Shown here in pieces: positions 1 to 8,552 of a DNA stretch of 34,528 nt. Source of the DNA: an uncultured Clostridia bacterium (GTDB taxonomy: Bacteria > Bacillota > Clostridia > TANB77 > CAG-508); NCBI GenBank assembly GCA_944391645.1, contig CALXUH010000034.1, positions 1 to 34,528 of the forward strand, written 5' to 3'. A model generated the notes under the pieces. It was not told where the DNA came from, did not search any database, and saw nothing but the letters and a program-made list of their open reading frames with translations. Both the position numbers and the translations under genes were made by a program. Within the stretch, counting starts at the first letter, position 1. The number at the start of each line of letters is the position of its first letter.

Positions 1-6
1 TTATTT

Positions 7-704
7 TTAATTATTTGCATCTTCATTTAGCTTGCCAATTGCTTTTTTTTCTATTCTTGATACATACGAACGCGATATTCCTAATATTTTTGCAACCTCA
101 TTTTGCGTTTTTGGTTTTTTACCTCCGCAACCCAAATCTTAGTTCTATTATTATTTTTTCTCTTCCTTTTAAAACTTTTTTCATTTTTTTGCATAAATCT
201 TTTATTTTTAATTTTAAATCTATTTCATCTTCTATATTCATCTCATCATTTTCTATTACATCTAAAAGTGTTATTTCATTATCATCTTTATCTTTTCCTA
301 TTGGTTCATTTAAATACACCTCTGCACCGAAGTTTCTTAGTGCTTCTTAAATACATTAGTATTTCATTTTCTATACATCTTGCAACATATGTTGCAAGTC
401 TTACACCTTTATCTAAGTTAAAACTATTTATTCCTTTTATTAACCCTATTGTTCCAAGAGATATTAAATCATCTTGCTCTAAATTAGGGATATTATATTT
501 TTTACACACATGTGCAACTAATCTTAAATTTTTTTCTATTAATATGTTTCTTGCCTCTTCATCTCCATGTGCTAATTTTTGGAGATATTTTTTTTCTTCC
601 TCAGCTGTAAGTGGCTCTGGGAATAGATTGTTGTTTGTAATATATCCTACTGTAAAAAAAGATATCTTTAAAAATGCCAAAAATCCTGTAAAAAAAAGTA
701 GCAA
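7..704 (-). CDS. sigK: Pro-sigma-K sporulation sigma factor, read through two +1 shifts at CGG
   Basis: Mother-cell sigma factor of late sporulation. The N-terminus ([17 protein letters not shown]) is hydrophobic like the membrane-binding pro-sequence of pro-sigma-K, followed by the family's [14 protein letters not shown] and by region 2 ([37 protein letters not shown]). The coding sequence lies in three frames. Frame 1 runs from 704 to a CGG at 327-329, frame 2 to a CGG at 125-127, and frame 3 ends at the TAA at 7-9 with region 4 ([12 protein letters not shown]). Dropping the C of each CGG gives one 231-residue protein, close to the 241 of B. subtilis SigK, with Gly126 and Gly193 at the junctions. 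The start is TTG at 704, preceded by GGGGGTG. Without shifting, the product stops six codons after the first CGG and lacks all promoter -35 recognition. It could be a double-frameshift pseudogene, but the shared CGG pattern in other genes argues against that. No skin-like insertion is seen inside the gene. Confidence 0.88.
125..127 (-). other. CGG +1 frameshift site 2 (sigK)
   Basis: In-frame context is GGG TTG CGG AGG TAA. Skipping the C gives TTG GGA GGT AAA AAA, that is [15 protein letters not shown], the start of the region 4.2 helix-turn-helix. Normal decoding stops two codons later. Confidence 0.82.
327..329 (-). other. CGG +1 frameshift site 1 (sigK)
   Basis: In-frame context is AAA CTT CGG TGC. 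Skipping the C gives AAA CTT GGT GCA GAG GTG TAT, that is KLGAEVY, which runs into LNEPIG as in the sigma-K family. Normal decoding gives CRGVFK and a stop. Confidence 0.8.
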
Positions 705-781
705 ATAAAATGCACCCCCATTTTTCTATAACATTATATGTTTTAGAAAAATAAAAGTGCATGACCTTATTAAATTTATTT

Positions 782-1456
782 TTACATTACATACAATAAT
801 ATTGCTAAGAATTGTAATAAACTTCCTAATACTATAAATAAGTGGAATATTGAGTGGAAATACTTTTTCTTTCTGCCAAACCCATAAAAACATGCTCCAA
901 CTGTATATGCAATTCCTCCGGCTACCATTAATATTATTCCGTTTTTATGCATTGATTGTATTAATAAATCAAACCTAAATATAATACACCATCCCATTAA
1001 TAAATAACATACCATTGAAAAAACTTTTGTGCTTTGTAAATCTATTGCATTTAATGTTATTCCTAAAACTGCTGAACCCCAAATTATTCCAAAAATTAGC
1101 CAACCATATAAATTACTAACTGACCTTATTGTACACAAAGCAACAGGTGTATATGAGCCTGCAATTAACAAAAATATTGAGCAATGATCTAATACTTGGA
1201 ATACTTTTTTGGATGTTCTCATAGGGCTTAAACCATGGTAAATACTAGATACTGTATATAATAAAATCATTGTAGAACCATATATTGCCCCACTAACTAT
1301 ACCATACACATTATTATTAATTGCAGCCATAATAACACATAATATAGTTGCAACAACACCTAATACTCCACCTACAATATGTGATGTCATATTAAATATT
1401 TCCTCTCCTTTCGTATAGGTTGGTAATATTCTATCTACAAGTTTAGTTCTCCTCAT
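782..1456 (-). CDS. Haemolysin III / PAQR-family membrane protein
   Basis: A 224-residue multi-pass membrane protein of the HlyIII (TrhA/PAQR) family. The N-terminal part has EEIFNMTSHIVGGVLG, then YTVSSIYHGL with the family Ser-x3-His, then FQVLDHCSIFLLIAGSYTPV and seven hydrophobic segments. The C-terminal histidine pair is represented by YFHSIFHLFIVLGS. These His and Asp/Ser residues are the family's metal-site signature; bacterial members have been linked to membrane energetics and lipid homeostasis, and the haemolysin name is historical. ATG at 1456 follows AAGGAGGAATTTA, a strong ribosome-binding site. It follows the sensor kinase gene by 18 bases, so co-transcription is likely. Family assignment is firm; cellular role is not. 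Confidence 0.9.
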   Translation of the reverse strand: MRRTKLVDRILPTYTKGEEIFNMTSHIVGGVLGVVATILCVIMAAINNNVYGIVSGAIYGSTMILLYTVSSIYHGLSPMRTSKKVFQVLDHCSIFLLIAGSYTPVALCTIRSVSNLYGWLIFGIIWGSAVLGITLNAIDLQSTKVFSMVCYLLMGWCIIFRFDLLIQSMHKNGIILMVAGGIAYTVGACFYGFGRKKKYFHSIFHLFIVLGSLLQFLAILLYVM

Positions 1457-1474
1457 TAAATTCCTCCTTAAAAT

Positions 1475-2962
1475 TTATTTTATCCTTTTTATTATTATTC
1501 TACGTTTACCTTTTTGTTCCTTTATTTTTTCTGCTCTATATGAATATATTTTATATTCATTTTTTCCATCAAACCTTATTGTAATAGCTTTTGTGTAGTT
1601 TGTTGTTTCAGGATTATATTCTTCTATAACTAAACTTGCTTTACATTCTTTTAGAGTTTTAAATGTTGTCATAAAACCTATTCCGCTTCCACCCTCTTCT
1701 TTATGTGTGGTTACTTGTTCTATACCAAGTTTTAATAATGTATCTATTTTAAATTCTATTCCTGTGTCATATACAGAAAATTCATAAATTCCATCTACTA
1801 AACCTAATGTGACTAGTATGCTTTTATATGTTTTGTTATTTGAATTTATTGCAATTATAGCATCTTTTATATGGTCACCTATTAAAGTTTCGAATTTTTC
1901 TTTTGGAATTATCTCATTTATTAATGAGTTTATATTTGCATTTATTTTTAAATCAAATTGTATATTATTTTTTATTGCCTCTTCTTGCATATATTTGAAC
2001 ATAGTATCTATTCCATTAATATTTGTTAATGGAATTTTACGTGTATCTACTTTGGTTTCTTTCGCAAAATTTTTTGCAGTATTTTTACTTTCTTCTAATA
2101 TTACAGCTATTTCATTTGCAAATTCTTCTTTGCTATCTAATTTTAATGCATTTTTCATTGCAAATTCTAATGATTCAAATTTATGATTATATTTATGTAT
2201 TGTATTTGCAAATTTAAGGTTTTCTGCTTTAATTTCCTCAATAATTTTTTCTTTTTCGTCTATTTCTGCCTTCTGCATTTCTATAGTACGATCTCTCATT
2301 TTATTTTTATATGTTTTGGTGATTTGGGATTTGATCCAGATGATTAGTAAAATGGTAACTACTATACTTTCTACAATTAAAATTATATTAAATAAAAATT
2401 TATTTTTATTTTGAAAGAATACATACAAGCTAGTTACTATACCACAAATAATAAATATAAAAATTATTATATGCTTATTAATTTTAGTCCCTTTTAAAAA
2501 ATTAAATCCACTTTTAAATCTTTTTACTTTAAAAAGTATATAATATAATAAAAATGTAATACATGGAATTATAATGAAACTTATTGGATTTTTAGCATTT
2601 GTATTCTCTCCAAAAATCCATAGTAAAACTCCCGAAATCATTGTAGCTATTACATAAATCAAATAAACAATTATGTATGATATGGAATATGCTATAATCC
2701 TATAATAAATTCTATTTTCTACTTTAATAGAAATTATAATTAATCCATATAGAATATATAAAATTAAAATTGCAGTTAATGGTTGAAAAGTATGTGTTAG
2801 AATTAAGTATATAATAGAAATATTTATACTTAATATACATATAAATATTGTTCTACATTTATAATGATTATTAAAATTGATAATTTTTGCATAAACAAAG
2901 TATATTAACAAAGATATTATAAAAATTTTTACTAAATTACTAATTATTAATATCAAATCCAT
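1475..2962 (-). CDS. Membrane sensor histidine kinase, GHKL type (AgrC-like)
   Basis: A 495-residue protein with about six or seven hydrophobic segments in residues 1-210, a charged helical/coiled-coil linker (about 215-250) and a cytoplasmic kinase region. The likely phospho-acceptor is in NTIHKYNHKFESLE (His260, possibly His256), a variant of the AgrC-type H box. The GHKL ATPase domain shows a degenerate N box (GDHIKDAIIAIN), a G1 box (YDTGIEF) and a G2 box (GGSGIGFMTTF). The layout resembles peptide-sensing kinases of the AgrC/ComD group, which detect extracellular peptides through the membrane domain. It lies downstream of a Spo0A-like regulator (3279-4088), with a 15-codon peptide gene between them. 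I infer that kinase and regulator form a pair; the ligand is unknown. Confidence 0.82.
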   Translation of the reverse strand: MDLILIISNLVKIFIISLLIYFVYAKIINFNNHYKCRTIFICILSINISIIYLILTHTFQPLTAILILYILYGLIIISIKVENRIYYRIIAYSISYIIVYLIYVIATMISGVLLWIFGENTNAKNPISFIIIPCITFLLYYILFKVKRFKSGFNFLKGTKINKHIIIFIFIICGIVTSLYVFFQNKNKFLFNIILIVESIVVTILLIIWIKSQITKTYKNKMRDRTIEMQKAEIDEKEKIIEEIKAENLKFANTIHKYNHKFESLEFAMKNALKLDSKEEFANEIAVILEESKNTAKNFAKETKVDTRKIPLTNINGIDTMFKYMQEEAIKNNIQFDLKINANINSLINEIIPKEKFETLIGDHIKDAIIAINSNNKTYKSILVTLGLVDGIYEFSVYDTGIEFKIDTLLKLGIEQVTTHKEEGGSGIGFMTTFKTLKECKASLVIEEYNPETTNYTKAITIRFDGKNEYKIYSYRAEKIKEQKGKRRIIIKRIK

Positions 2963-3027
2963 AAAAAATCACCTCTTTGTTTCATAAATTATATACTATG
3001 CACAAATAATCGTCAATTTACAATTTA

Positions 3028-3072
3028 TAAAAAAACCTAATCTATGAATTATTTTCTTGACATAGATTAGGT
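3028..3072 (-). terminator. Rho-independent terminator after the micropeptide
   Basis: A 12-bp perfect stem (3035-3046 with 3061-3072) with a 14-base loop, followed on the minus strand by a run of seven T. It closes the transcript carrying the 15-codon peptide and separates it from the kinase gene, which must then depend on read-through or its own start. Confidence 0.85.
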
Positions 3073-3108
3073 GTTGTCGAATTTCAAATTTTTTAAGATT
3101 ATATAATA

Positions 3109-3156
3109 TTATGCCCAAAAATTAACATATTCTGCTAACCATTCCCAAAATGACAT
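3109..3156 (-). CDS. 15-residue aromatic micropeptide between regulator and kinase
   Basis: ATG at 3156 opens a 15-codon frame encoding MSFWEWLAEYVNFWA, ending at TAA. AGGAG lies ten bases upstream; a GTG two codons earlier (3160-3162) is better spaced and would give 17 residues. The peptide is unusually rich in Trp, Phe and Tyr and has no Lys or Arg. It sits between two hairpins (3028-3072 and 3197-3230) in the gap between a Spo0A-like regulator and an AgrC-like kinase, the place where a signalling peptide would be expected. No signal sequence or double-glycine leader is present. It could also be a leader peptide or chance. I do not recognise it. Confidence 0.55.
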   Translation of the reverse strand: MSFWEWLAEYVNFWA

Positions 3157-3196
3157 ATTCACATCACTCCTTTTGCATCTAATTTTTTATAGATAC

Positions 3197-3230
3197 AAAA
3201 TACCACCTAAGAGGCACACTCTTAGGTGGT
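3197..3230 (-). terminator. Hairpin after the Spo0A-like regulator gene
   Basis: A 12-bp perfect stem (3202-3213 with 3219-3230) and a 5-base loop, followed on the minus strand by only four T. It lies 48 bases after the regulator stop. The weak U tract suggests partial termination, or an attenuator ahead of the micropeptide. Confidence 0.65.
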
Positions 3231-3278
3231 TTGAGGATTGTAATTATATGTTATTTTATGTCGATTTATGTCGTTTTT

Positions 3279-4088
3279 TTATAAATCTTTTAAAATTTTA
3301 TCTTTGTAATAGTATATAAGCTCTGTAGGAGTTGGTACTCCAGTTCTATAATCAATTTTATTTGTATAATACATTTCTAAATCATCTGGGGAAGATTTTC
3401 TCCAAGCATAATTTATGGCTGTTTGTATTACTCTACTTATACTACTCGAAGATTTTTTGTATATATTTGCTAAATAATTAAAAACACTTTCTCCTTCTCC
3501 TTTATCATTTTCTTTAATTAAAAAAATTATTGCATCATGGATATATTGTCTTCCCTTTAGGTGTGAGCTAATTCCTATTAAATTTAGTTCTGCATCTATT
3601 CTTTTAGAAATTTTATTTTCATAATCTGCAGGTGTTTCCATAAATAAGATATTATTTTTATTTGTATTTCCATATTTATATAAAGTTTTTCTAAGAGAAA
3701 GCAAAGAAGATATAATTAATTTTGGGGAATAGTCTATTTGTTTTTTATAAAATATTAAATCTACTCCTTCTTCATGTAGTTTATCATACAATATGCTTGA
3801 TGATGCATTTGTTGTTACCACAATTATTGGTTTAAATTCTGTCATTAAAGATTTAGATTTTTCTATAAACTCTATTCCAGACCCCTGTCCTTTATGTAAT
3901 TCTATATCTAATATTATTGCTTCTGGAATATACTTTTTAAAATATTCTAATCCTTCATTACTAGAATTTGTTGTTCCAATTATTTTAATATTTTCTACTG
4001 TCTCAACATATGACTTGTATTTTTGGCATTCTATTTCATCGTCTTCAATTAATAATATAGTCATTGGCTTATTTTCCATTTTACTCAC
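3279..4088 (-). CDS. Response regulator with Spo0A-type DNA-binding domain
   Basis: A 269-residue protein. The receiver domain (about 10-125) has acidic LLIEDDE, phospho-acceptor ILDIELHKG and the later VVTT and FYKKQ positions. The C-terminal domain (about 165-269) resembles Spo0A_C: GISSHLKGRQYIHDAI, then the helix-turn-helix YKKSSSSISRVIQTAINYAW, then PTPTELIYYYKDKI. Spo0A binds 0A boxes (TGTCGAA) and starts sporulation; this paralogue-like protein probably controls another set of genes, since the receiver is divergent and a kinase gene is adjacent. A TGTCGAA-like sequence is visible at 3075-3081 on the plus strand, next to the micropeptide. The start is GTG at 4088; ATG at 4079 is a good alternative. 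It could be the organism's true Spo0A, but the kinase linkage makes that less likely. Confidence 0.82.
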   Translation of the reverse strand: MSKMENKPMTILLIEDDEIECQKYKSYVETVENIKIIGTTNSSNEGLEYFKKYIPEAIILDIELHKGQGSGIEFIEKSKSLMTEFKPIIVVTTNASSSILYDKLHEEGVDLIFYKKQIDYSPKLIISSLLSLRKTLYKYGNTNKNNILFMETPADYENKISKRIDAELNLIGISSHLKGRQYIHDAIIFLIKENDKGEGESVFNYLANIYKKSSSSISRVIQTAINYAWRKSSPDDLEMYYTNKIDYRTGVPTPTELIYYYKDKILKDL

Positions 4089-4235
4089 TCTCTTTGTTTC
4101 CTTTTTTTGTTAATAATATATCACAATAATTTGCATATTTCTACATATTTTTACATTCTTTTTACTTTTTTTTCCAATAATTATGCTGTTAATTTTAACT
4201 AATAAGTGCATAAAGAGAGCTTTTTTGCTTGGAAA

Positions 4236-5021
4236 TTACATTCTTTGTTTAACAACCTCATACATTACAATTCCAGCTGATACTGATGCATTTAGTGAAG
4301 TTATTTTTCCTTTCATTGGAATTTTTACTAAAAAATCACAATTTTCCTTTACAAGCCTGCTTATTCCAAAACCTTCACTACCTATTACAATCGCAATTGA
4401 GTCATCAAACCTTTCATTGAAATAGTATTTTTTTGCATCCATATCTGTGCCACAAATCCATATGTCATTATCTTTTAAATATTTTATTGTCTCATTTAAG
4501 TTGTTTACTCTTGCAATTTTCATATGTTCTATAGCACCTTCAGAGACCTTATATACAGTACTATTTACTGTTGCAGATCTTCTTTTGGGAATTATTATTC
4601 CATGAACTCCCGCTGTTTCTGCAGTTCTTATTATTGAACCTAAATTGTGAGGGTCTTCTATTCCATCTAGTATTAAAATAAATGGTTTTTCATTTTTTTG
4701 TTTAGCTTTATCTATAATTTCGTAAACCTCACAATAGTCAAAAGGAGGAACAATGGCAATTACACCTTGGTGATTGTCTGACTGTGCCATTTTATTTAAT
4801 TTTGCCTTATCTACTTCTACTATTACAACTTTTTTTTCTTTTGCAATAGATATTATTTTATTTATTGAACCGTGTTTTTCTCCATTTGCAATAAAAATTT
4901 TATTTATATCTCTTCCTGATTCTAATAATTCTAATACTGCATTTCGTCCCTCTATTTGGTCTTGATATGATTCTATATTTTTATTTTCTTTGCTTTTTTT
5001 ATTAAATTTTTCTTCTTTCAT
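4236..5021 (-). CDS. rlmB: 23S rRNA (guanosine-2'-O-)-methyltransferase, TrmH/RlmB family
   Basis: A 261-residue SPOUT methyltransferase. The N-terminal substrate-binding domain (IEGRNAVLELLESGRDINKI) is followed by the knotted AdoMet domain: NLGSIIRTAETAGVHGIIIP (motif 1), IVIGSEGFGISRLVKE (motif 2) and IPMKGKITSLNASVSAGIV (motif 3). Members methylate a guanosine ribose in 23S rRNA (RlmB) or are YacO-like relatives of unproven target. In Bacillota the gene usually sits beside cysS and mini-III RNase; here it lies 9 bases after lepA instead, probably as one transcript. Family assignment is secure, exact target is inferred. Confidence 0.92.
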   Translation of the reverse strand: MKEEKFNKKSKENKNIESYQDQIEGRNAVLELLESGRDINKIFIANGEKHGSINKIISIAKEKKVVIVEVDKAKLNKMAQSDNHQGVIAIVPPFDYCEVYEIIDKAKQKNEKPFILILDGIEDPHNLGSIIRTAETAGVHGIIIPKRRSATVNSTVYKVSEGAIEHMKIARVNNLNETIKYLKDNDIWICGTDMDAKKYYFNERFDDSIAIVIGSEGFGISRLVKENCDFLVKIPMKGKITSLNASVSAGIVMYEVVKQRM

Positions 5022-5030
5022 TTTATCTCC

Positions 5031-6839
5031 TTATTCATCATCTAATTTTAAAACTGCCAAAAATGCTTCTTGTGGAACTTCTACATTACCAATTTGTCGC
5101 ATTTTTTTCTTACCTTTTTTTTGCTTTTCTAATAATTTTTTCTTTCTTGTTACATCTCCGCCATAACATTTTGCCAGTACATCTTTTCTCATAGCAGATA
5201 TTGTTTCTCTTGCAATTACCTTACCTCCAACAACAGCCTGTATAGGCACTTCAAATAACTGTCTTGGTATAACTGTTTTTAATTTTTCAGTCATTTTCTT
5301 TCCTCTTATATAAGCTGAGTCTTTATGGACTATAAATGACAATGCATCTACTGGTTCATTATGTATGTGTATATCTAATTTAACTAAATCTGCTTTTTGA
5401 TAAGTGTCAAATTCATAATCAAAAGATGCATATCCCTTAGTTTTAGATTTTAATGTATCAAAAAAATCATATATTATCTCATTTAAAGGAAGTTTATATT
5501 GTAGTATTACCCTAGTTTCATCTATGTATTTCATGTCCAAATATGTTCCTCTTCTATTTTGGCATATTTCCATAACATTACCTACATATTCTTTTGGCAA
5601 TAGTATTTCTGCTTTTACTATTGGTTCTTCAATATATGAAATTTGTTGTGTAGGTGGTAAATCTATTGGATTATAAATTTCTAAAACTTCGCCAGTTTGC
5701 TTATGTACCTTATATATAACTGATGGAGCTGTTGTAATTAAATCTAAATCGAATTCTCTTTCTAGTCTTTCTTGAACTATTTCAAGATGCAATAATCCTA
5801 AAAATCCACATCTAAAACCAAAGCCCAATGCAATTGACGTTTCTGGTTCATACTCAAGAGCTGCATCATTTAATTTTAATTTTTCCAATGCATCTTTTAA
5901 TTTTTCATAATCTCCACCATCTAGTGGATATAAGCCACAGTAAACCATAGAATTTGCTTTTTTATATCCTGGTAATGGTTTGCTGGCTGGATTTTTAACT
6001 TTTGTTATTGTATCTCCTACATGTAAATCACTAACAGTTTTTATACTTGCTGAAATATATCCTACATCTCCTGCTTCCAATTTTTCTGCTGGTAAATATT
6101 TGCCTGGTTCTAAGTATCCAAGTTCTGTAATTACAAATTTTTTATCTGTTGCCATAAACAATATTTCATCACCTGTTTTCACTGTGCCTTCTACAACTCT
6201 CACATAGCTTACAGCTCCTTTGTAATTATCATAAAATGAATCAAAAATTAAACATTGTAATGGTTTTTCCTTATCTCCCTTTGGTGGAGGGAAATCTGTT
6301 ACTATTCTTTCAAGTACTTCATCAATATTTAAACCAGATTTTGCAGATATACAAGGTGCATCTTCTGCTGGTATTCCAATTATATCTTCTATTTGTTTTT
6401 TTACCTCATCTGGTCTTGCATTTGGCAAATCTACTTTATTAATTACTGGTAATATTTCCAAATTATTATCTAATGCTAGATATACATTTGCAAGAGTCTG
6501 AGCTTCTACACCTTGGCTACTATCTACAACTAAAATTGCACCTTCACATGCAGCTAAACTTCTAGAAACTTCATAATTAAAATCTACATGCCCTGGTGTA
6601 TCTATTAAATTTAGTATATATTCATTTCCGTCTTTAGCTTTATAAGTCATTCTTACTGCCTGTGCTTTTATTGTTATTCCTCTTTCACGCTCTAAATCCA
6701 TATTATCTAATACTTGGCTTTCCATTTCTCTTTGGCTAAGAAGCCCTGTTTTTTCAATAAGCCTATCTGCCAATGTAGATTTTCCATGGTCGATATGTGC
6801 TATTATACTAAAATTTCTTATATATTTTTGCTTGTCCAA
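5031..6839 (-). CDS. lepA: Elongation factor 4 (LepA) GTPase
   Basis: A 602-residue translational GTPase of full family length. G motifs are clear: [10 protein letters not shown] (P-loop), the switch I sequence [18 protein letters not shown] and NKVDLP. The LepA-specific C-terminal domain is present ([38 protein letters not shown]). LepA binds ribosomes and affects initiation, 30S assembly and elongation under stress. ATG at 6839 is the start, preceded by a weak AGGAGG-like stretch. It is followed 9 bases later by rlmB. Confidence 0.97.
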   Translation of the reverse strand: MDKQKYIRNFSIIAHIDHGKSTLADRLIEKTGLLSQREMESQVLDNMDLERERGITIKAQAVRMTYKAKDGNEYILNLIDTPGHVDFNYEVSRSLAACEGAILVVDSSQGVEAQTLANVYLALDNNLEILPVINKVDLPNARPDEVKKQIEDIIGIPAEDAPCISAKSGLNIDEVLERIVTDFPPPKGDKEKPLQCLIFDSFYDNYKGAVSYVRVVEGTVKTGDEILFMATDKKFVITELGYLEPGKYLPAEKLEAGDVGYISASIKTVSDLHVGDTITKVKNPASKPLPGYKKANSMVYCGLYPLDGGDYEKLKDALEKLKLNDAALEYEPETSIALGFGFRCGFLGLLHLEIVQERLEREFDLDLITTAPSVIYKVHKQTGEVLEIYNPIDLPPTQQISYIEEPIVKAEILLPKEYVGNVMEICQNRRGTYLDMKYIDETRVILQYKLPLNEIIYDFFDTLKSKTKGYASFDYEFDTYQKADLVKLDIHIHNEPVDALSFIVHKDSAYIRGKKMTEKLKTVIPRQLFEVPIQAVVGGKVIARETISAMRKDVLAKCYGGDVTRKKKLLEKQKKGKKKMRQIGNVEVPQEAFLAVLKLDDE

Positions 6840-6875
6840 TTTTACCTCCTATAAAACAATATAAAATTTTATTAT

Positions 6876-7415
6876 TTACTGTTTGCAATATTTGTTATAT
6901 TGTTTTGTTAAATGCTTTTTATTCATTATTTTATCAATTCCATCTTTTGCAATTTCTTCTTTTATAACTGTTATAAATTTTTCTGTTTTTGGATTATATA
7001 AATTTCTTATTGTTTCTATTTCATTCCAATATTTCAAAGGATACTCCTTATTCCATTGTTTGCCTCTATATACCATTCCAGCTGCTATTTGATCGCAAAG
7101 CATTTCAACAGCATATTTATATGGAATTACTGGTGTTTCCTTTGCATTCCAATCATACCAGTATTCTATATGGTGTTTATTTCTTCCTTTATGATGTAAC
7201 CATGCTGATGAATACCCTTTTTCATTTCTTGCAGCTGTAATTGGGCTTTTATTTCCTTGATAATATTTACAACTTTCACCAAATTCTGCTAATGAATACT
7301 TAGACAAATCATGTATTAAACCTCTAAATGGAATTCCTGCTTTTAGTGAAAGTTTAAATACATACCATTTATGTTTTGTTATTAGTTTAAGATGTAACCA
7401 AATATTTTTTAACAT
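6876..7415 (-). CDS. DUF5662-family protein, likely metal-binding
   Basis: A 179-residue soluble protein of the DUF5662 family, common in Clostridia and their phages. Visible conserved groups are HKWYVFKLSLKAGIPFRGLI, HDLSKYSLAEFGE and SSAWLHHKGRNKHHIEYWYD. The HD pair and the HH/NKHH clusters look like a metal site in an HD-like helical fold, but no activity is established. The ORF starts at ATG 7415 and is followed by lepA after 36 bases. Function unknown. Confidence 0.75.
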   Translation of the reverse strand: MLKNIWLHLKLITKHKWYVFKLSLKAGIPFRGLIHDLSKYSLAEFGESCKYYQGNKSPITAARNEKGYSSAWLHHKGRNKHHIEYWYDWNAKETPVIPYKYAVEMLCDQIAAGMVYRGKQWNKEYPLKYWNEIETIRNLYNPKTEKFITVIKEEIAKDGIDKIMNKKHLTKQYNKYCKQ

Positions 7416-7432
7416 GTCTTCTCCTTAATATT

Positions 7433-8119
7433 TTAAATCATTACAATAATTATGTATATACATATTCTTATTAATGAATTTGAAATTAAATTGTCTATAA
7501 CAAAAGGAACACCTATGTTGTTTATTTTGTCATACTCTTTAATTAAATTATCTGATTCTTCTTTTGTACACAATTTTTTCCTTTCTATATATTCCTTAGC
7601 TAAGTATTTAGATTTTGTCATTGCATCTATTTCTAGGTATGCTCTTACTGTAAATTGTATGAATGATAATAATGTTAATATAAAAATTTGTAGCATATTG
7701 TTTCGAATGATATTAAATATTGATAATAATGTTATTGTTATAAAATATATTATTAAAAAGTTTGAATACACAAAATTAAATATTAATAATCTTCTATCTT
7801 GAACTGAGTGAATACATTCATGTGCAATTGTTTGTATTCTTCCATAATTATCTTTCATATCTGCAATTGATATTTTATTTGTTATTGCTATATATAAACT
7901 AGTTTTTGTATTTTTTGCTTGCTCTATTTTTACATTTTTATTTTTTAACATTTCTAGCATTTCTTTTGCAATTTCCATATTCCCTGGGAATTTATCAGTT
8001 ATTTCTTGCATAATAGTATTTTGCTGTAAAGCCTTAACTTTTTTTATACTAATTTTAAATATATATTTTAATAATAAAATTGTAATTATTAAAGCAATTA
8101 AGCTAACATAAATTTCCAT
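7433..8119 (-). CDS. Membrane-anchored zinc metallopeptidase-like protein
   Basis: A 228-residue protein with an N-terminal hydrophobic segment (VSLIALIITILLLKYIF) and two or three more after residue 110. The central IAHECIHSVQDRR contains HExxH, the zinc-protease signature with Glu as general base. The third ligand would be the Glu in RAYLEIDAMTKSKYLAKEYI. The layout resembles the YugP/zinc_peptidase_2 family (membrane metallopeptidases of unknown substrate). It shares the leftward run with the DUF5662 gene, 17 bases apart. Substrate unknown. Confidence 0.65.
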   Translation of the reverse strand: MEIYVSLIALIITILLLKYIFKISIKKVKALQQNTIMQEITDKFPGNMEIAKEMLEMLKNKNVKIEQAKNTKTSLYIAITNKISIADMKDNYGRIQTIAHECIHSVQDRRLLIFNFVYSNFLIIYFITITLLSIFNIIRNNMLQIFILTLLSFIQFTVRAYLEIDAMTKSKYLAKEYIERKKLCTKEESDNLIKEYDKINNIGVPFVIDNLISNSLIRICIYIIIVMI

Positions 8120-8151
8120 TTTTCTACCTCTTTACTTGTCTAGTATAACAT

Positions 8152-8187
8152 AAAAACAAAGTAGACCTCAAGTACTACTTTGTTTTT
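8152..8187 (-). terminator. Bidirectional-looking terminator after the ylbF-like gene
   Basis: A 13-bp stem (8152-8164 with 8175-8187) and a 10-base loop, with A/T tracts on both sides. It is placed directly after the YlbF-family stop, so on the minus strand it ends the GT4-ylbF transcript. Confidence 0.8.
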
Positions 8188-8194
8188 TTTGCTC

Positions 8195-8527
8195 TTATAA
8201 TAAATCTTTTACCGATTCACTTATTATTTTATTTACATCTGCTAACATTATATTAAATCTTACTTCTATATCAAAAAATTCTTTTATTTTTTTATCTTGT
8301 ATTAAAATTTGATACATTTGTTGTAATTTTTTTTGTTTTTCTTCATCTTGTTTTTCTCCCTGAAATGACATTACCTGTACATCATACCTGATTTTTTCAA
8401 ATTCATCTATTTTCTTTTTCATTTCCGGATTACCTTCCATTTCTTCTTTAGCCTTTTTATATTCTAAGTATTCTTTACTTTCTTTTATTGCTTTTGCTAA
8501 ATTATTTGCTTGATCATATACGTACAT
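8195..8527 (-). CDS. YlbF/YmcA-family regulatory protein
   Basis: A 110-residue, almost wholly helical protein of the YlbF (Com_YlbF) family. The characteristic stretch is ANNLAKAIKESKEYLEYKKA, then a charged loop EGNPEMKKKIDEFE and the second long helix. In B. subtilis YlbF, YmcA and YaaT form a complex that steers RNase Y and influences sporulation, competence and biofilm formation. Which family member this is cannot be told from sequence. It follows the GT4 gene by 25 bases. Confidence 0.82.
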   Translation of the reverse strand: MYVYDQANNLAKAIKESKEYLEYKKAKEEMEGNPEMKKKIDEFEKIRYDVQVMSFQGEKQDEEKQKKLQQMYQILIQDKKIKEFFDIEVRFNIMLADVNKIISESVKDLL

Positions 8528-8552
8528 ATTAGCCCTCCATTATACACCATTT

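Noticed and set aside
7-704. sigK as a decayed double-frameshift pseudogene, or one split by a skin-like element
   Set aside because: Both breaks are exact one-base C insertions before a glycine codon, the protein is otherwise intact, no insertion or att-like sequence is present, and four other genes show the same pattern.
3035-3090. Promoter starting with TTGACA at 3058 on the plus strand
   Set aside because: No -10 box at suitable spacing and no plus-strand gene follows; the hexamer is in a terminator loop and stem.
8426-8428. Additional CGG or CCG triplets in other genes, such as 8425-8428, 918-920 and 21562-21565
   Set aside because: Frame checking shows they are proline CCG codons or span two codons on the coding strand, so they are not in-frame CGG.
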